DNA of 9,719 bases from JBCDIQ01 sp039024295 (lineage in GTDB: Bacteria > Bacteroidota > Bacteroidia > J057). The position numbers and the translations under genes are program-made. The notes beneath the pieces were generated by a model. It did not search any database and was not told the DNA's origin. It saw only the letters and a list, made by a program, of their open reading frames with translations. The stretch lies in the NCBI GenBank assembly GCA_039024295.1, contig JBCDIQ010000218.1, positions 1 through 9,719 on the forward strand. Direction: 5' to 3'. The stretch's first letter is position 1; every line of letters starts with the position of its first letter. Shown here one piece after another: positions 6,664 to 9,719 of this stretch.

Positions 6664-9618
6664 TCACCGCTTCACAACTTTTACGCTCCACCCGGCAAGC
6701 TGGAGGGTGTATAAACCGGTCGGGAGGTCCTTTAGGTCAAGGGTGTGTCGAATCTGGTTAGTAAGCAGGAAATAGGTCTTCAGGTTGCGCCCTTGCAAGT
6801 CATACAGTTGTGCCGTGAACACTTCATCTCCTCGCAGACGTTCGGGAAGTACTTCCCATTCCAATGTCAGTTGGGTTCGCACTGGATTGGGATAGGCTTT
6901 TAGAATAGCTAAAGGAGTGGTTTCGGGATCTATCGCTACTGGAACCCCCCCTTCAAATGCGCCCATGTCCACGCTTATACCTTGTATTCGAGTATTTCCT
7001 GCTAGATCAGTGGTGATGCCAGCTGGGATGCTGTCGTTGATGCCAGCATCAATGGCTGGGGAGCCTACTTCTAAGCGAAGGTCTCCACCTGCCGCATCCA
7101 CAAACAGGGGATCGCTGGCCAGGTTATTGGTCCAGGATGTGGGTTTATTGGAAAGGGTGTCAATGCCATTGACTAGACTGTAGTTGATCAAGCTTTGGGA
7201 ATCATTGTTTTCAGAAATTTGTGCACTATAGCTGGTGGAATCTGTATCTGCCTTATTTTCCCACAAGATACAATTAGCCAAGATGGGGGAGCTGACACCA
7301 TTCACGCGACCCTCATTTGACATCGCCCCACCACCAGAGGTTGCCTGATTTTGCAAGAAGGTGCAATTGGTCAGGGTCGGCGAACTGGTGCCGTCTACGA
7401 CACCGGAATTGTACATCGCCCCGCCAGAACCTGCCTGATTTTGGGAGAAGGTGCAATTGGTGAGGCTGGGCGAGCTGGTACCGTCTAAGACACCGGAATT
7501 GTGCATCGCCCCGCCAAATTCTGCCTGATTTTGGGAGAAGGTGCAATTGGTGAGGCTGGGCGAACTGGTGCCGGATAAGTATCCATTATTGAACATCGCT
7601 CCGCCAAAATCTGCCTGATTTTGCGAGAAGGTACAATGTGTCAGGATGGGGCTGGCCTCATTTCTTTCTCCGTCAAGGTAAATTCCTCCGCCCGATCTAT
7701 TTTGGCCCCCTCCACCATCTGCATTCCCTCCTGTGAGGGTGATCCCATCCAGTTCCGTATCCGAAGTGATAATGCCATTGATTGTGGTGCCATCTAAATA
7801 CATCACATGGTAGGCATTATCGGTGTTGTCCCCGGTTGTCCCCAGGTCTCCACTGAGTGTTGTGGAGTTGGTGGTTACATCCCGCTGGGAGAAAGTGGTC
7901 TCTGTGCCTGCAAAGCCCCCAAAAAGCTTTATGTTGTCGGTGTTGAGGTAGAAGGTTTTACTTCGGTTATTAATGGGACTGGCGTTGCCCGTAATATCTT
8001 TTGTGGGCAAGTAAGTGCCTGCTGCTATCCAAATGGAATCTCCTGCACTGGCCGCATCTATCCCATCTTGCAGATCGGGATAGGCCATGGCCCAGGAGGA
8101 GCCGTCTGGCATGGCGACGGTAGAAGATTCATCGACGTAGATACGGGTCAGGACAATTATTCCCCCCTCAAAAGCTCCCATGTCCACGCTCATGCCTTGT
8201 ATGCGGGCATTTCCTGCCAAGTCAGTGCTGATGCCAGCGGGGATGCTGCCGTTAATACCAGCATCAATGGCTGGGGAAGCTACCTGTAAACGAAGATCTC
8301 CGCCAGCAGCATCCACAAACAGAGGATCGCTGGCAATGTTATTGGTCCATAAGGCGGGTTTATTGGAGAGGGTGTCAATACCATTGACCAGGCTGTAGGT
8401 GATCAGGCTTTGGGAGCCGCTGCTTTCAGCAATTTGTGCCCCATAACTTTCCTGGTCCGTACCTACCCTGTTTTTCCATAGGATACAATTGGCCAGCCTG
8501 GGTGAGCTGGTGCCGTTGCTAATGCTTCTATTGTATATCGCCCCGCCATTTCTGTTTGCCTGATTTTGCGAAAAGGTGCAATTGGTCAGGCTGGGCGAGC
8601 TGGTGCCGTTGCCGATGCTTCCATTGTACATCGCCCCGCCACCAGAGGTTGCCTGATTTTGCGAAAAGGTGCAATTGGTCAGGCTGGGCGAGCTGGTGCC
8701 GAATGAGGATCCATTATTGAACATCGCTCCGCCATCAGTTGCCTGATTTTGAGAAAATGTGCAACTGGTGAGGCTAGGCGAGCTGGTGCTGCCGAAGCTA
8801 TCATTGTACATCGCCCCGCCAATAATTGCCTGATTTTGAGAAAATGTGCAACTGGTGAGGCTGGGCGAGCTGGTGCCGTTGCCGCTGTTTCCATTGCACA
8901 TCGCCCCACCAACAAAGTTTGCCTGGTTTTGCGAAAAAGTACAATTGGTGAGGCTGGGCGAGCTGGTACCGGAGGAGAAACCATCATTGTACATCGCCCC
9001 GCCAATATCTGCCTGGTTTTGCGAGAAGGTGCATTGGGTAAGGGTGGGACTGGCCTCATTTCCTGTTCCACTTCCGTTCAGGTACATTCCTCCACCTACA
9101 CCATTTGGGAACAAAAATCCATTTGCATTACCTTCTCTAAGAGTAACTCCATCTAACTCTGTGTCCGGGCTTATAGGCCCATTTGTAGTGCCATCTAGGT
9201 ACATCACATGGTAGGCATTGTCGGTGTTGTCTCCGCTTGTGCCGATATCTCCACTCAGAATGGTAGGGTTGGCGGCTATATCCCGCTGGGAGAAAGCAGT
9301 CTCAGTACCTGTAAAGCCCCCAAAGAGCTTTAGGTTGTCGGTGTCGAGGTAGAAGGTCTTTTGCCGGTTATCGCTGGGACTGGCATTGCCAGTACTATCT
9401 TTGGTAGGCAGATAGGTGCCAATTGCTATCCAGATGGAATCTCCGGCGGTAGCTGCATCTATCCCGTCTTGTAAATCAGGATAGGCCAAGGCCCAGGAGG
9501 AGCCGTCAGGCATGGAAGCTGTAGAGGTTTGGTCTACATAGATGCGCTGGGCTTGGGTTTTATGCATGAAGCACAGCAGGCTCATTAGCCCGAAAAAGGA
9601 TAATAATTGTGAACTCAT
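6664..9618 (-). CDS. Secreted beta-helix protein with PMP-like repeats and T9SS type A sorting domain
   Basis: This is an exported, probably cell-surface or released protein of unknown target. Residues 1-23 form a signal peptide with likely cleavage after TQA. Two tandem units follow, at 25-486 and 492-891. Each opens with RIYVD...MPDGSSWA...AYPDLQDGIDAA, passes through KLFGGF-x-GTET, then a run of 29-31-residue repeats (six in unit 1, four in unit 2), and ends with DPLFVDAAGGDLRL...SPAIDAGI...DMGAFEGG, as in choice-of-anchor Q proteins. Each repeat carries CTF-x-QNQA and GGAM/GGAI, matching the FxxN and GGA[I/L/V] hallmarks of chlamydial PMP repeats and predicting a right-handed beta-helix. 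Residues about 904-984 form a type IX sorting domain (ILKAYPNPV ... GLYTLQL) for outer-membrane export. ATG 9618 is chosen because it gives the signal peptide; no Shine-Dalgarno sequence is evident. No catalytic residues were recognised; adhesion is a guess from the family. It is flanked by its own terminator. Confidence 0.93.
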   Translation of the reverse strand: MSSQLLSFFGLMSLLCFMHKTQAQRIYVDQTSTASMPDGSSWALAYPDLQDGIDAATAGDSIWIAIGTYLPTKDSTGNASPSDNRQKTFYLDTDNLKLFGGFTGTETAFSQRDIAANPTILSGDIGTSGDNTDNAYHVMYLDGTTNGPISPDTELDGVTLREGNANGFLFPNGVGGGMYLNGSGTGNEASPTLTQCTFSQNQADIGGAMYNDGFSSGTSSPSLTNCTFSQNQANFVGGAMCNGNSGNGTSSPSLTSCTFSQNQAIIGGAMYNDSFGSTSSPSLTSCTFSQNQATDGGAMFNNGSSFGTSSPSLTNCTFSQNQATSGGGAMYNGSIGNGTSSPSLTNCTFSQNQANRNGGAIYNRSISNGTSSPRLANCILWKNRVGTDQESYGAQIAESSGSQSLITYSLVNGIDTLSNKPALWTNNIASDPLFVDAAGGDLRLQVASPAIDAGINGSIPAGISTDLAGNARIQGMSVDMGAFEGGIIVLTRIYVDESSTVAMPDGSSWAMAYPDLQDGIDAASAGDSIWIAAGTYLPTKDITGNASPINNRSKTFYLNTDNIKLFGGFAGTETTFSQRDVTTNSTTLSGDLGTTGDNTDNAYHVMYLDGTTINGIITSDTELDGITLTGGNADGGGGQNRSGGGIYLDGERNEASPILTHCTFSQNQADFGGAMFNNGYLSGTSSPSLTNCTFSQNQAEFGGAMHNSGVLDGTSSPSLTNCTFSQNQAGSGGAMYNSGVVDGTSSPTLTNCTFLQNQATSGGGAMSNEGRVNGVSSPILANCILWENKADTDSTSYSAQISENNDSQSLINYSLVNGIDTLSNKPTSWTNNLASDPLFVDAAGGDLRLEVGSPAIDAGINDSIPAGITTDLAGNTRIQGISVDMGAFEGGVPVAIDPETTPLAILKAYPNPVRTQLTLEWEVLPERLRGDEVFTAQLYDLQGRNLKTYFLLTNQIRHTLDLKDLPTGLYTLQLAGWSVKVVKR
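7291..7653 (-). repeat. Four tandem 90-93-bp repeats (unit 2)
   Basis: These encode residues 656-776 as four repeats of 30, 30, 30 and 31 residues. Each begins SP-x-LT, then N/H-CTF-S/L-QNQA, then GGAM, and ends G-T/V-S. They are followed by a capping copy that changes to SPILANCILWEN. The copies are highly similar at DNA level. Confidence 0.92.
8506..9051 (-). repeat. Six tandem 87-93-bp repeats (unit 1)
   Basis: These encode residues 190-371 as six repeats of 30, 31, 29, 30, 31 and 31 residues, with the consensus SPSLTNCTFSQNQA then GGAMYN and a variable Gly/Asn/Ser-rich turn ending GTS. A capping copy (SPRLANCILWKN) follows. Long near-identical DNA blocks recur in each copy, so copy number could change by slippage or recombination. 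Confidence 0.93.
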
Positions 9619-9719
9619 AAAAAGATGTTTTTACAGTTTTTCTCCTGTTAATTGGGTTAAAATTAAATCGATACTACTTCTTTTTTTAGGTAAAACTGGG
9701 GTAAGTGGCTTAAAAGAAC
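9619..9719. other. Upstream region of the beta-helix gene
   Basis: These 101 AT-rich bases at the right edge hold no gene. The minus strand reads TAATTTTA about 50 bases before the start, one mismatch from the TAnnTTTG promoter element, but no TTG partner was seen. GGAG occurs about 27 bases before the ATG, too far to act as a ribosome binding site. Confidence 0.4.

Larger units (their letters stand above)
6946..9546 (-). repeat. Two-fold internal duplication of the beta-helix gene
   Basis: Unit 1 (9546-8161) and unit 2 (8145-6946) encode the same domain series and start with nearly identical protein sequence (DGSSWA, YPDLQDGIDAA, GDSIWIA, GTYLPTKD). They end with the same GAFEGG block. The difference in length comes mainly from six versus four short repeats. 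The units are joined by only about five codons. Confidence 0.9.

Noticed and set aside
7807..8289. 160-codon plus-strand frame inside the beta-helix gene
   Set aside because: It is antisense to a well-supported secreted protein and exists because the duplicated repeat DNA lacks stops in that frame; it has no domain.
8506..9051. Regularly spaced repeats suggesting a CRISPR array
   Set aside because: The whole 87-93-base unit repeats without unique spacers, stays in frame and encodes beta-helix coils.
8679..9071. 130-codon minus-strand frame rich in Ala, Pro and Arg
   Set aside because: It is an out-of-frame reading of the tandem repeats; the true frame has a signal peptide, repeats and sorting tail.

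Overview
The window looks like chromosomal DNA of a Bacteroidota bacterium. The large secreted protein ends in a type IX secretion (T9SS) type A sorting domain with the YPNPV motif. The genes lack Shine-Dalgarno sequences upstream of their starts. The aconitase pair (a mitochondrial-type AcnA plus an AcnB of about 925 residues) also fits that phylum. I cannot assign class or genus from the sequence alone. Every supported gene is on the minus strand, so transcription runs from right to left.

Layout in transcription order. (1) 9618-6664: a 984-residue secreted beta-helix protein. It has a signal peptide, two tandem copies of a unit of about 400-460 residues, ten short repeats resembling chlamydial polymorphic outer membrane protein repeats, and a T9SS tail, followed by a hairpin terminator at 6601-6631. 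(2) 6663-6145: a gene-free stretch with several inverted repeats. (3) 6144-5815: a 109-codon remnant of the N-terminus of a mitochondrial-type aconitase. Its stop codon overlaps the start of the next gene as ATGA. (4) 5818-3041: acnB, the bifunctional aconitase/2-methylisocitrate dehydratase, with its own terminator at 2969-3005. (5) 3040-2698: an intergenic stretch that seems to contain a second, much more decayed scrap of aconitase N-terminus. (6) 2697-436: acnA, an intact aconitase, with a strong terminator at 374-404. (7) 267-1: part of a protein resembling LamG/concanavalin A-like domains. It runs off the left edge and has no normal start.

AcnA and AcnB both interconvert citrate and isocitrate in the TCA cycle, and AcnB can also serve the methylcitrate cycle. 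Each intact aconitase gene has its own terminator, so they are probably separate transcription units even though they are adjacent. The most unusual signal is that each intact aconitase gene is preceded by a remnant of a mitochondrial-type aconitase N-terminus. One is clear and keeps an open frame, while the other is faint. This points to past tandem duplication and decay at the locus, or less likely to a retained small protein coupled to acnB. I found no new defence system, mobile element, CRISPR array or complete RNA gene.
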